A stretch of 64,000 nt of DNA from Nymphaea colorata (taxonomy: Eukaryota; Streptophyta; Magnoliopsida; Nymphaeales; Nymphaeaceae): assembly GCF_008831285.2 (NCBI RefSeq), contig NC_045139.1, positions 31,471,706 to 31,535,705 on the forward strand. Direction: 5' to 3'. The translations under genes and the position numbers were made by a program. Below are positions 24,261-35,746 of this stretch, in pieces; within the stretch, counting starts at the first letter, position 1; every line of letters starts with the position of its first letter. The notes below the pieces were generated by a model, which searched no databases, was not told where the DNA came from, and was given only the letters and a program-made list of their open reading frames with translations.

Positions 24261-24696
24261 CTCTTGAGCTTTATTGTCAGAAATTGATTATATATGATAG
24301 CTTGATTAGAGATGTCGGTAGATCAGATTTGTATTAGGTACGTAACTAAATGGATTTAAATAAGTTAGTTATGGGATAAAATTAAACATCCATTTTAAAA
24401 AGTTGGATTCGTATTTGGTGTTTAATGAATGCCATTCAACAAGAATTGGCATCGTGTGCTACTGATGGTTCTTTCTACGGTAGGAGAAGATAGGTTGGAC
24501 CGTTGGAGGGAGAAGAAGAAAAACATCAGATTGCCAAAGCGGGATGCAGATACATCTTCGGCGAGGATCGTTGCTCCGTCGTTATCAGAAGATGGTGGGA
24601 ATTTACGGCCTCTGGAAGTGATGGAGGTTGAAGGGAGAGCCAAGATAGTTATCTTGGAGAACGATGGCACTCAGATGGTTAAGAAAAGTGAGAAGT

Positions 24697-25184
24697 ATGT
24701 TCCATGACAATCGAACCTTTCTCACAAGGAAATGCTAGATTCAGATTTCATCCTGCTTCATGAATTTAAAGCCATTTTTCGTCGTTTGGAAGTGCAGTGC
24801 CCACAACTTCCATCAGAAGAAGACAACCTAAAATTTAAAAGGAGGCCTGTGGGGGATTATCTCCCTAAAAAACTTGTTCAGATATGTTTCTCTCGCATTT
24901 TCAGGAGGTGGAGTGTAGAAGTTGGCTCAAATTTAGTTATGTTCCTGGAAATTGGCTATTTCTTTCAATAGATATGATGAGCATCAACATTGTTGTTCTA
25001 TATCATAAGAACGGGAAAAAAAATACTGGTAGAAGGTTTTGAAGGTCAGGGAAATGTTCGTAGCATTTCAGATGTTACTGAATTTGACAACAGAGATTGT
25101 TTTAAGGAAATGCAGATTTTCAATACGAATATGGGAGAACATCCTTTATGGGTGAGTTGTAAAGTGGTGGGTACCTATAATTAC
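24697..25184 (+). other. Module X, copy 2, left part
   Basis: Reads as copy 1 does: DSDFILLHEFKAIF, then, after TTTTCAG, EVECRSWLKF with small frame breaks. The LTR element beginning at 25185 interrupts it. The preceding 24429-24707 frame (92 aa, GRAKIVILENDGTQM) runs into it but has no known domain. Confidence 0.4.
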
Positions 25185-25528
25185 TGTTGGGTAGTGGTAG
25201 TGGCCAAGAGCCCTACCCATTCATCTCGTAACTGCAAGGGCGCCCATTTGCAGTTACGAGCTTTAATGCTCACCTAAAATCTCTCACTCACTGTAACCGC
25301 TGTTGGATTTGGGGAAAACCTAAGGAGCTGGCTATTTATATCCAACGAGACTAAGTAATAAATGGTTGATTACATATGAGGAGTGCCTTAGAAGGAAACC
25401 CCGAAAACTGACATACTCTTCTACTTCCTTCTCTTCCTCTTGTGCTGTTTTCTCCAAGGACAATTTCTACATGGAACTAAAGCCGCAGGCGACTTGCAAC
25501 TTCCGTTGCATCGTAAGTTTCTCCAACA
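25185..25528 (+). repeat. 5' LTR of the 5.7-kb element
   Basis: A 344-bp LTR starting TG and ending CA, with PBS TGGTATCAGAG at 25530-25540. It contains an inverted pair around 25227-25260 ('ctcgtaactgcaa' / 'ttgcagttacgag'). Confidence 0.9.
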
Positions 25529-25859
25529 GTGGTATCAGAGACAGGTTCTACGAATACCAGTAAGTTTATATTCCGACTTTCAGTGATGCCTGTGATAACT
25601 ATGAATGCATGTCAAAGCCAGGGTTGTCGAGTTTCCTGTAAGCGAAATCGAACCCCTATGTCGTATGTGGTGCCGTGATGCATATGATGAATACTACCTG
25701 CACACATACGAGTAAGTTTGTTTTTATCATGCTGTGTATCTCTGAATATGAAGCAGTCTATACAGAATGTACGAAGCATGCTAGTTAGAAAGACTCGAAG
25801 TTTTCCCAAGCTCAAACATATTAAATGATATTCTGTTTTTGAAATCGTACTTCTGTATC

Positions 25860-26450
25860 CTTGAGTCGTAAGGAGGCGGAGGGAAAGAATTACCTCCGAG
25901 GATCAGCCTACGATTTGAGCCTCTGAAAACTCTGTCTTTTCTTGCTTTAAATCGATCGTTGTTTGAGCGTTGTTCACCAGCCGCGACTCGCGAAGGGTCA
26001 TTTTCATTCGTGCGCTCTCGACACGAAAAATGGAAGCCGGAGGGTCTTTGTTTGTCCTGCAATCTAGGCGATCTGAAATTTGGGTAAAGAGGGAGATTGA
26101 CTGAAACAAAATCGAAATGTTCTGTCTCAACTTGTCAGTTCAGCACACGAAGACGCAGACGACAAGTCGTGGGAAATGGTGGGGAGGTTGAGAGCAAGGA
26201 TTCCCAGCCCAGGAGTTACAGGCATATCGTCCTCGCCGCGACCCAAAACCCCAATCTGGTGGAAAAGGGCTTCCTCGCTGCTCGTCGGATAGCCGCTCTG
26301 AGCATCTTCCTCACAACAGGAAGAAGAGGAGGTTGTCATCCTCTCGGCAGCGCCGGTGTTGGTACTGGCAGCGACGGCAGCGGAGGTGCGGTGCGGCAGA
26401 CTAAACCCTCAGTTAGGGTTTCGCGAGAGGAAAAAGGAACTCTCGGGAGG
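25860..26450. other. GC-rich block inside the LTR element
   Basis: GC content is clearly higher than in the rest of the element. Open frames run on both strands (a 169-aa frame at 26097-26606 on +, 93 aa at 25781-26062 on -), but I recognise no domain. It could be untranslated leader, or host DNA captured by the element. Confidence 0.35.
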
Positions 26451-27664
26451 AGAGAGAGAACAAAATCAAAAAATGAGAAAAAATCGTTCGAAAATGGTTT
26501 TTACAGTCAAAGTTTGAAAATTACATATTTAGTCCACCTTTTTTGCAACAGTTTCAAAAATGCTATCACATTTTGCAAGTATTATTGCCGCAGTGTTTTT
26601 GCATAAAACGTTTTCAAGAAGAGGCTTGCGAAAGTTAATTTCAGTGAAAACTGGAAATTTTATAGGAAATTTCGTAACGGTACCTTCTTAGTTATCATAA
26701 ATTGCTGAAAGGGGGTTACGGAAAATTCTTTTGCAATTTCTGCGGAAAACCGAGATTTATGTACAATTACGTACTGATACCCTTTGGCTTATTAAAATCG
26801 CTGAAAAAGGGTTCTGAAAATAATTTTGAAATATGAGAAGGGAACTCACGGTCTAAAATTTGAATATGAGTTTTCTTTGTTTTAAGTGATACTTAGAACG
26901 GTATTGGAGATAATTGATATATTATTCTCCTTATTGATTTTTTTTTATGTATTAATGTTCTATACTTGTCATAGAATTAGTTTAGAAATGACTACAAGAG
27001 TGGGAGCCTCAGGCAAATGCTGAAAATCGTCAGCATGTATGCTTATGCATTTTTGTTATTTTGTGTGTGCATGACCCAATGGCGCTATAAATGTTGTGTC
27101 GTATTTGGATATGGATATTATGTTGAAACATGTTTATATTGGATTTGAATTTGGATCCTCTTGTTGATATTATTGTGTGTGGATCCACATTGGTAAGATC
27201 TGAATCTAAATAAACATTTGGATTTTTGCTTTGGATCTGATTGTTGCTTAAGATCCATATTTGTATTCAGTTTGAATCATGACATATTCAGATCTAAATT
27301 TGTTTGGATATTGGTTAAAAATCCATATCCTGTTTATGTTGGTTCAAGTATATGTTATTATACTTGATTTATGAATATTCATCTTAATTTTGGGTCTATG
27401 TAGATATTAGATATGACCAAAACTTTTGTTTTCAAAATCCATATTCAGTTGTTGAATTTGGATCTCACACTAAACGTTGCACTCTTTTGGAGCATTATCT
27501 GATTTGACTTGTTCAAGATCTATATTAGATCTAAACATATTATGATGAGCTTTGATTTTTAGATCTAATGGTTTTACAAGTTGTACTTTTGCAATGTGTA
27601 ACACTAGAGTGCTAAAGATGAATTTCAGTTAGAAGGAATGTTTATGTTATCGCATGTTGATATG

Positions 27665-28980
27665 CTAAGAGGTGTAAATCAACACTCTTAGACATGGTGA
27701 GATCCTTATAACATTATGTTGGGTCGTGATACATTAAGATCCAAATTAACTTCGTTGAATCATTGGATCCAAATTCTCGTACTGTTACTAAACACAATAT
27801 ATCATGTTTGCTTTTTGGATCCAATGATATTGTGATATTTGTTGTCCTTTTAGATTCAAATCATTCTAGAGTGCTATTGAACAAGGCTTTATTTATTCCA
27901 TTAATGAGGTGAACTTGTTTAAAAAATATATATTCAAGAGGTGTAATGTAACACTCTTGGACTGAAACCCGTATAACTTTGAATGTCTTGATTTAAAGAC
28001 TTGCGTTATTTGCTCTTATGGGTGATGGATTAGTTTGGGTACAAACATACATCATCTCAAGGTAGAGAAATTTTTCTTGTTTCACATTGTTCAAAAGTTG
28101 GACTATTGTTTAGATCCAAGCATGGTTATTGAAATCATAGTGCACAATACTTCATATGGATCATTTGTGTTTTTTAAATTCAGATTATTGTATTGTGGAT
28201 ATTGCTGGTTGGATCTGAATTTCTATATTTGAACTAATGAAATCCACATTACGTAAAGTTTAGCCGCAGATCTAAACTGAATTGTTTGGATATGTGAGAA
28301 TAATTCATATCATGTTGTTTTAGTTCTAATATATGTTATCATGGTTGCCTTTGGATATGATCATACTACAATACGTGTTGTCATTCTAGATCCAAAGGTT
28401 ATTCTTGAAAATCATTGAATAAAGCTTCATTTGCCTTTCTTTCTTAGGAAAATGAATTTGTTTTAATGCATACTCAAGAGATGTAATATAATACTCTTGA
28501 ACCAAAATTAATATTGGCAAGAATGCATTTGTTTGAAGCTTTATAGCACTAAAGTGCTAATACACGATAACTTGTTTTTCTCAAAAGAGAGATGGGTTAG
28601 CAATGATCCAAATATGGTTGTTGAATCATATTGTATAATATTTCAATGAGGATCATGTGTTTTAAACTCATATTAATTGTATTGTGGATGTTTCTGGTTT
28701 GGATCTATACTAATATAATATGAATCTTTATATTCATGTGACTTTTGGAATTGGATCTATTCATTGTTTGAGATCCACCTTATATACATCATTGATTCGG
28801 ATTTGAATATATATTTGGATATATGGTTAAACATCCATATCTTGTTTATATTAGATCCAAGCATATTATGTTATTTGTTCGTTTGAGGATCAAACAAAGC
28901 TAGCTTGCTATTAAGCAAGTTTCTGTTTGATGATGAATTTGATTTTAAATTTTCCATGAGGTATAAAATAATACTCATGA
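27665..28980 (+). repeat. Four related hairpins in internal degenerate repeats
   Basis: Each hairpin has a 6-7 bp stem and a 13-nt A/T-rich loop: 27665-27691 (CTAAGAG/CTCTTAG), 27935-27959 (CAAGAG/CTCTTG), 28474-28500 (TCAAGAG/CTCTTGA) and 28955-28979 (CATGAG/CTCATG). Stem bases differ between copies, but pairing is kept. They sit in longer degenerate repeats that also share 'ggatat.tggttaaa.atcc' phrases at 27300 and 28820. Confidence 0.65.
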
Positions 28981-29229
28981 ATATAATAAGATCCACACTA
29001 ATTAGATCCATAGTGAGATCCTTGGAGATCTATAATGCATGTTAAATGCATATCTAAAAATGACGATGTGTTTGCAAATACATATGTATTGGATACCCAA
29101 ATGAAAGTAGGGTATATGACATTCTCTTTTTATGCATGAGTTTGAAGTGTTCGAATAAGAATACCGAATACAATAATCCAGTGGGAGATCATAACGATCT
29201 ACTGGAGGATCTGATTTATTCAGATAATT

Positions 29230-29470
29230 AGTCTGACAATGAACCAACTGGATAACAGTCTGACAATGAACCGACTGTGAAACAATTTAATAATGAATCA
29301 ACTGTGCACGATTCTTATGATGATCAGTCTGGCAATGAACCGACTGGGTAGTGAGCTCCATGATTATATGTGAATAATTGTTGCATGTACAAAAACTGAC
29401 TATTTATTTGGTGATCAAGTTTGATTGATTGAATATGCTAATAAGCGGTCAGGTAATGAACCGACTAAGA
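29230..29470 (+). repeat. Short coding-like repeats (SDNEPT)
   Basis: Five variants of 'cagtctgacaatgaaccgac' occur at about 29230, 29255, 29285, 29325 and 29448. In one frame they read (Q)SDNEPT, an acidic peptide repeat, with stops between some copies. Each also has a small CAGTC...GACTG inverted pair. Confidence 0.55.
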
Positions 29471-30553
29471 TCAGTTTGGTATTAAACGTCCAACTGAAGC
29501 TTATTAGTGATCTTATTGATCATCTTGTGGTATACATATGTAGAGATATGTGAATTGTATATTGCATGCATGGGTTGTCAAAATTATGTATTGACCTTGA
29601 TGAGTTAAATGAAACTCATTGTATGAGAGAGTACATTGATGAAAATTATACAAGATGAAAAGTGCTTGTATGATAGACTATGGGTTGATTGCTCATTCCC
29701 TTAAATAGTCATAATAAAGATTAGGTGTCGCTAATCAAGTTGATGACTATGTAAATATTTGATAAGTGGGAGCACACTTGAATATGCCATTTACTACGTT
29801 GAAAAGCTAATATTGCTTTGCCATATGATATAATGCATTGCATGAATGCTATGGAACTCCTGTTGTTAAAGGAGTTAAGTAATTATGGAATACAGTACAG
29901 GAAAATATTCCATCTGTTTTAATGCATATTAGCTTGTGTGCTGGACTTGGTACAAGCTTCTAATTTGGCTTGTAAGTATACATTAAGAAAGTCCAGGCTG
30001 AACCTTGTTTTGTGGCAGTTAAATGTTTGAGATACATGAATGAAACAAATGATATATTCAAGTGATTGTTAGCATTTTTTAACAAAAGGAATTCTAAATG
30101 ATTTGTCAAGCATGTAGCCCATATGAGGCTAAGAAAATCCTGGTTTGCCTCTTTGTGAGGTGGTTGGTAAGTATCAAGGTTAATTTCATTGTTGAACAAG
30201 AAATTGTTGAACAAGAAGAGAATATGCAAAGTATGTTTCAAATGCTTACATGATTGCTAGCTTTATTATCAAGAGAATTCTTGATGGTTTTTTAAGTAAA
30301 GCTTATGGTGTACATAAGACTAAGTTTTAACATGTTACGATGGAAATACTTGCGCACGAAGAAAACCTCGTAACTAATGTACAATATATTGGATACTTGA
30401 AAGGTTGCGAAGGAAAAACCATTAAATGGAAAACCTCGCTGTAAACCTTTAATAATGTTTGTGTTACGATGATGAAAAAAAGCATGTAACTAAAGATCAA
30501 GAAAACCCACATATAGTAGATGCAAACTGGCGGTCTCATGGCGAAGTGGGAGA

Positions 30554-30897
30554 TGTTGGGTAGTGATAGTGGCCAAGAGCCCTACCCATTCATCTCGTAA
30601 CTGCAAGGGGGCCCACTTGCAGTTACGAGCTTTAATGCTCACCTAAAATCTCTCACTCACTGTAACCGCTGCTGGATTTGGGGAAAACCTAAGGGGCTGG
30701 CTATTTATATCCAGCGAGACTAAGTAATAAATGGTTGATTACATATGAGGAGCCCCTTAGAAGGAAACCCCGAAAACTGACATACTCTTCTACTTCCTCC
30801 TCTTCCTCTTGTGCTGTTTTCTCCAGGGACAATTTTTACATGGAACTAAAGCCGCAGGCGACTTGCAACTTCCGTTGCATCGTAAGTTTCTCCAACA
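30554..30897 (+). repeat. 3' LTR of the 5.7-kb element
   Basis: A 344-bp copy of the left LTR with only a few differences by eye, preceded by a purine tract. Confidence 0.9.
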
Positions 30898-31115
30898 GAG
30901 ATTGTTTTCAGATGTTACTGAATTTGACAACAGAGATTGTTTTAAGGAAATGCAGATTCTCAATACGAATATGGGAGAACATCCTTTATGGGTGAGTTGT
31001 AAAGTGGTGGGTACCTATAATTACAATGCATGACTCATGCACATGAAGGAGTTTATAGAGAGTAGAAATTTGTTGAGACAGGATTTCAAGACATGAGAAA
31101 GCTTTAGCTTAATCT
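30898..31115 (+). other. Module X, copy 2, right part with duplicated flank
   Basis: This resumes the module X sequence but starts about 115 bp before the break point, so 'cagatgttactgaatttgac' through 'cctataattac' is present on both sides of the LTR element. It ends like copy 1 ('agaaagctttagct'). Confidence 0.55.
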
Positions 31116-31289
31116 TTCAATGTTGTTTTCTGAACCTGCAGTATACTTTTTTTTGTTTTTTTTTTTAGGTTTGAAGGTTTGACTCCAACCACGTTTGTTG
31201 CTGCCCTTCTTTTGATTCTTTGTATTGATTGTCCTTTGTCTTAATAAAATGTGGAGGCGGATAGGGTAATGATATTAGACCATGATTCA

Positions 31290-31729
31290 GACTTTTATGA
31301 TCCATAAGCTAGCAACTTAAGATACTCCTTCGGAGATCGCTCATATATACATCATCCATATAAAAAGTCATGTTTTCCTAATGTATTGGCAGACTTACAA
31401 GATCTTAGCGTGCAAACAATTTCACAAGATTTTATATATGGATGAAAAAGATTGATATCATTTACAAGATTTATATTAAGGGATCTGTATGGATAGAAAA
31501 GATTAATTAATTTGTTCGGGGGAAATCAACGGAAAAAACTAGGTTCAATGTGTGCAGTTAAACTATCACGCACTAAATCAAATTAGATTTGCTTGGGTTA
31601 TGGAAGGAAATACAGGTCGTATATATGGAAGCAATTAACAAAAATAAAGTTTCACATCTTCTTTTCAAAGTATAAATAAGCGTACAGTGTGGAGGCTAGA
31701 GAAACAACTGGTTACATTGGTTTTTAGCC
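31290..31729 (+). promoter_or_regulatory. Promoter of NAC-like copy 4
   Basis: TATAAATA lies at 31671-31678, 59 bp before the ATG, with shared blocks 'actatcacgcactaaatc' and 'ttatggaaggaaatacagg' upstream. Confidence 0.75.
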
Positions 31730-32290
31730 ATGGCTGACGAAGATACCAAGTTGATGTCCTTGATCACAGAGAGTCAAAATTGTAAAGGACCGCCTCCAGT
31801 GGCTGATGTATACGGCTTCTCGCTTTCATACTTGGACGGTTGGTGCTGCAAGCCTCATATCTCTCTCAGTTGGAAGCTTTTAATCGGAGAATGCCAGTTT
31901 TATATAAGTTAATCTCAAATAGGTTCGTGACGTGATGTGACATGATGTGCCGGGACTTAATTACTCAAAGCACTCCCCTTTCAATGCTCATGACTTTTCT
32001 TTTCGGCCTTTCATAAAAACCAATATAACCTCTGGTTGGATCTTGTAATCTATTGGAATCTAACCCATTACGACAACTACTAGTTTCACGTCCTCGAAGA
32101 TTTTTTTTTTTTTGTTATTGTTCAAAATTTGATAGGGGCTTAACTATATTTTTAAACAATTTTGTAGGGAACAATTTAACATTTTAAAGAAAGTTGCAAT
32201 GGGTATTTTTCTCCCCTAAAATCATAGGAAGGCCATGGCCCATGCGTAACCTCGGTTCCTACACTACATGTTTATATACTAACATGGAAA

Positions 32291-32346
<56 letters not shown>

Positions 32347-33998
32347 TACAGCTCTACTCTCACAGGCATGAACATATTGAATACAGTCCTCAAAACAAGC
32401 ATGATATCTAAGAGTGAGGATATTATCCTTGGACTTTTATGATGCCAGTTGATCCATAAGCAGCTGTTTGGCAACATGTAGCCGCTGCGCAAACCTATAT
32501 TGGAAATTCCAACAGATTCTTGAAACGATGTCACACAGTGTTTCATGAATCTATCTGAAATTTTGGGTGATTTTTAGAACAACAATAACCAGTTACTATA
32601 GCCAATACTCCCGGAGATACAAGTAGTTAAAAGAAAAGCTTTTTCTTGCGTATATTCAGATAAATGACATATACTTATAATCTATTTTAAAGTTTGTCGC
32701 TAACATTGCATTTGCATTTTTCGTCATTTTTTCTTACAGAAATTTCTGCCGCGAACAAAGTGTCTGCCTTCATGACAAAGAAAACCGAAACGAGAAAGCA
32801 CAGTCAGGGGACTTGGAGACAACATGGTGAAACTGAAACAGTGATGTGCCGGGATGGAAAGGGAGTATATGGAACCAAGTCAGTGTTCCAATTCTTTCAT
32901 CCCCGAGGAACTCCGAGTAGCTGGTTTGTTACTGAGTACAGTCTTGATAAAGATTACCGAATTCGACACAAATTAACAAAGAAGCCGGTGAGCACTACAG
33001 CACATCCATGTGTACATATTTTCTCTGTGCATCTGTATTAAACAAATACACACACACAGGTATATATATATATTTGCATGTTATGATTCCCATAGGGAAA
33101 TCCTCATATCTACACATCGCAATATAAATTTCTTGAAAATCGATGTTGAATTCTTCACAGCATGTCGTTAGATTGAAACAATGAGAAACTAAAATTTCCT
33201 CAAAGAATGAACGATCTGATTGGGGCCAATTAAAATAACGTAGTCATGTTCAAGATCGTTTTGTGAATCTACTGGTAGACCATGAGTAGATAGGAGGCAT
33301 TTAATTGTTTCTTTAATATACTCCTGCGAAACATTACTGTTACTGCTGAAAAGAGCGTGTCTTTTTAGAAACAGTAACATTTTATTACTGTCTTATGAAT
33401 GTATGCAAAAATGAGACAGATTCATAAAAGACGGTAAGAAGGGTTTCATTATTGCCAAACTGGCCCTTAGTGTAATTTTTCACATTTTTAAACTGGCATT
33501 TGGGCTAGTGTATGTAGTTCCTCATGCTGCCCCATCGAATTCATGTAATTACATATTAGTTAGCCCCTCAAATATCATTTTACTATGTACTTGGACGATG
33601 TAGGTTTTTTGTTTTTTTTTTTTTTGAATTAGTTCGAAAAACATCTACCTGCACCACAGCCACGAACAAGTATCCCAATCTAAAGAATAGCGTGTGGTCG
33701 CCCATTCAACATACACATATTTTGGGAGGCGGAACGCCCTACATAAATTAAAAAAAAAAAAAATCGTTGCGCTTGGGCCAATGACGCGGCTGGTGAAGCA
33801 AAAACCCAAGCACATCAATTGTTGGTTGGAAACTAGAAAGGAATAAAAGAATAGAGCAATTATTGGTTTTCGCTTTTTGTTCAAACTCTGTTTACGTAAT
33901 ATTGTTGCTTGAAATTATACATTGAACAGGAGTACGTAGTCTGCAAGCTAGAATTTGTGCCCCAGCCGGCGGATGAAGGTTCCTCGTCTGAGCCATAA
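31730..33998 (+). CDS. Miniature NAC-like protein, copy 4 (3 exons, 141 aa)
   Basis: Exons are 31730-31838, 32740-32987 and 33930-33998, 426 nt in all. Exon 1 contains PPVADVYGFSLSYLD. Exon 2 reads KKTETRKHSQGTWRQHGE, then YGTKSVFQFFHPRGTPSSWF and VTEYSLDKDYR. Exon 3 reads EYVVCKLEF, the closest of all copies to a standard NAC subdomain E. All splice sites match the other copies. Intron 1 holds a long (AT)n run (32294-32344). Intron 2, at 942 bp, is the longest of the family and has an extra segment at about 33440-33720 also hinted at in copy 1. As in the other copies, the N-terminal NAC arm and any C-terminal activation region are missing. Confidence 0.74.
32294..32344. repeat. (AT)n microsatellite in intron 1
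   Basis: A pure AT run, inside intron 1 of copy 4. It is also seen in inverted copy 10 (61639-61685). Confidence 0.95.
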
Positions 33999-35746
33999 TG
34001 GAAGCAAAAGACGAAGTTAAAGAAGCAAGTTCTACGACCGAGTGAAAGCCGAAGAATGGGTACTAGCTAGATCTAGAATAACGGTTTCAGCATTATGTAA
34101 TAGGGAAAATTTAGTTCTGGTGTAATAATTGTACTCAATCTAATTAGTTGAACTCTTCTTGTGATAAAACTCGCTTCTGATAATTCTTTTGCATATATAT
34201 ATATATATATATACTTTCACAGACACACGGCAGAATTGAAATTGATCTTAAGGCTAAAGTTTTAGGTGCGAGTTTGCGTAACTCAATCTATACATATATG
34301 TGCGAATTTACTAATATATATATATATATATATAGAACATTTTTAGGTGCATGTGAAGGTTGTGGTCAGTGTGGCCCGATCGGTTTGTACAATGGAAACT
34401 AAACTAATATCAAAGCGCACTCTTAGTCTATTTAACTGTTGGTGTATATATACCAAAATTTTCTACTTATTAATTAATTTGTAACACCTACGTCTTTCTT
34501 CTTGTTCAGTTTTTCACGACTTGTTTCCAAGCTGGATTCTCCATGAGGAAATAAAAAAAGGAAAATATGTAAATCAAGAAATTTAAAATATATGCAACAA
34601 GTGTTAGGGTTGTAGCATGCTAAGTCGCTATGTGTCCAATTGAGCTCTCGTCTCATCTTTACACAGACCAGTCCGTTTGGGTCGTTGGATTCTCGCTGGA
34701 GGTCTAGAATTTCTTTATTTTTTACTTGTAATTTCCATCGTTATCGTTGAAAAATCAACAGCTGCAACGAATTAGTAGTATCCTTCTATAACTTCGAATT
34801 TATGTTTTCAGAAAATTTTCAACGTACTTGATCTGCGGTCGGATTTCCGATAATTTAAATAGATGAAGAACTGAATTTTCAATCATATTTGGTATTAGAG
34901 AGAACACGCTAGGGCTGCACATGAGCTGAGTGGGGCTCAATTTTGATCAGCTTAAAACTCGACTGGACCCAAAAAACTTGAGCTCAAACTCTACTCGAAC
35001 TTGAGTCAAGGTCGAACTTGACACAACAACACAACTCGAACTTGAGTCAAGGTCGAACTTGACACAACAACACAACATGGGATCAAACTTGACTCGTTCA
35101 ACTTGTTTACCTTAAGCCGTTTTTTTTAACTCGTTTAAGTCATTTAACTATTCTTTCATTATAATTCAACATTTAATATATAGTTGAACCAAGTTGAGTT
35201 TAAATGACTCGAATTCTTACTACTCGAACTCGACTTGTTTAACATTTCAAGCATACATTTGAACTCGAATTTCACTCGTTTATAAACGTAATTGACTTTA
35301 AGTCATGTTTTCAGGAGCAAGATTGAGTCGGGTCGAGACATTAAGCAGCCCCAGAGAACACCATGATGCCATGTCAGGAACCCAACCTGTAGCACAAAAT
35401 GTGATTTTATCGTCACAAGCCAATTTTTGAGCTTTCTCCAAATATTGTTTTCGCTGTATACTGCAGTTTCCTTTTTAGCTCTTGATGATGAATTTTATCA
35501 AGTAATGGTCTGACTTTTCTAAAAGGTACAAATCAATGTCTTAATTATCGGTTTCCATCTCATGTTAGGAACCCAAAAAAATATGCTATATCAGATGACG
35601 TGACTTCAGTTGTATTAAACACATTTTTAAATCAACTGTACTTGTTGTCATTATATTATTATTTAAATTGGTTTATATTATTCTGCTGCCCCAATGCTGG
35701 TAAGAACCAAAGAAGTTCAATAACATATTTTATTATTAGCTCTTGA
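33999..35746. other. 3' block and duplicated spacer after copy 4
   Basis: The 3' block (to about 34190) is followed by sequence matching 14930-16450, including the 'gctcgaac' repeat patch (34910-35340). In that patch 'actcgaacttgagtcaaggt' is tandemly duplicated (34996 and 35035). No gene is seen. Confidence 0.5.

Larger units (their letters stand above)
25185..30897 (+). mobile_element. Decayed LTR retrotransposon (5.7 kb, probably copia-type)
   Basis: Two near-identical 344-bp LTRs, both TGTTGGGTAG...CCAACA, bound the element (25185-25528 and 30554-30897). A primer-binding site (TGGTATCAGAG, matching initiator tRNA-Met) lies 2 bp after the left LTR. A purine-rich tract (GGCGAAGTGGGAGA) abuts the right LTR. 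The interior has no intact polyprotein. The best coding trace is 29991-30065, FVAVKCLRYMNETNDIF, which resembles the RNase H-adjacent region of copia elements. A GC-rich block (25860-26450) and degenerate internal repeats (27230-28980) fill much of the rest. There is no target-site duplication: the right flank repeats about 115 bp of the left flank. It split module X copy 2. Confidence 0.85.

Noticed and set aside
24429-24707. 92-aa frame before module X copy 2
   Set aside because: It is not conserved before other X copies apart from the last few codons and has no recognised domain.
25530-25540. TGGTATCAGAG as part of a tRNA gene
   Set aside because: It is only the retroelement primer-binding site 2 bp after the LTR. 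No cloverleaf can be formed around it.
26097-26606. 169-aa open frame, the longest in the window
   Set aside because: It has no recognisable domain, is rich in Arg/Gly/Ser as expected from GC-rich DNA, and lies in the LTR element. It is kept only as a composition anomaly.
29230-29470. Spaced short repeats resembling a CRISPR-like array
   Set aside because: Spacing is irregular, copies are degenerate, and the context is a plant retrotransposon.
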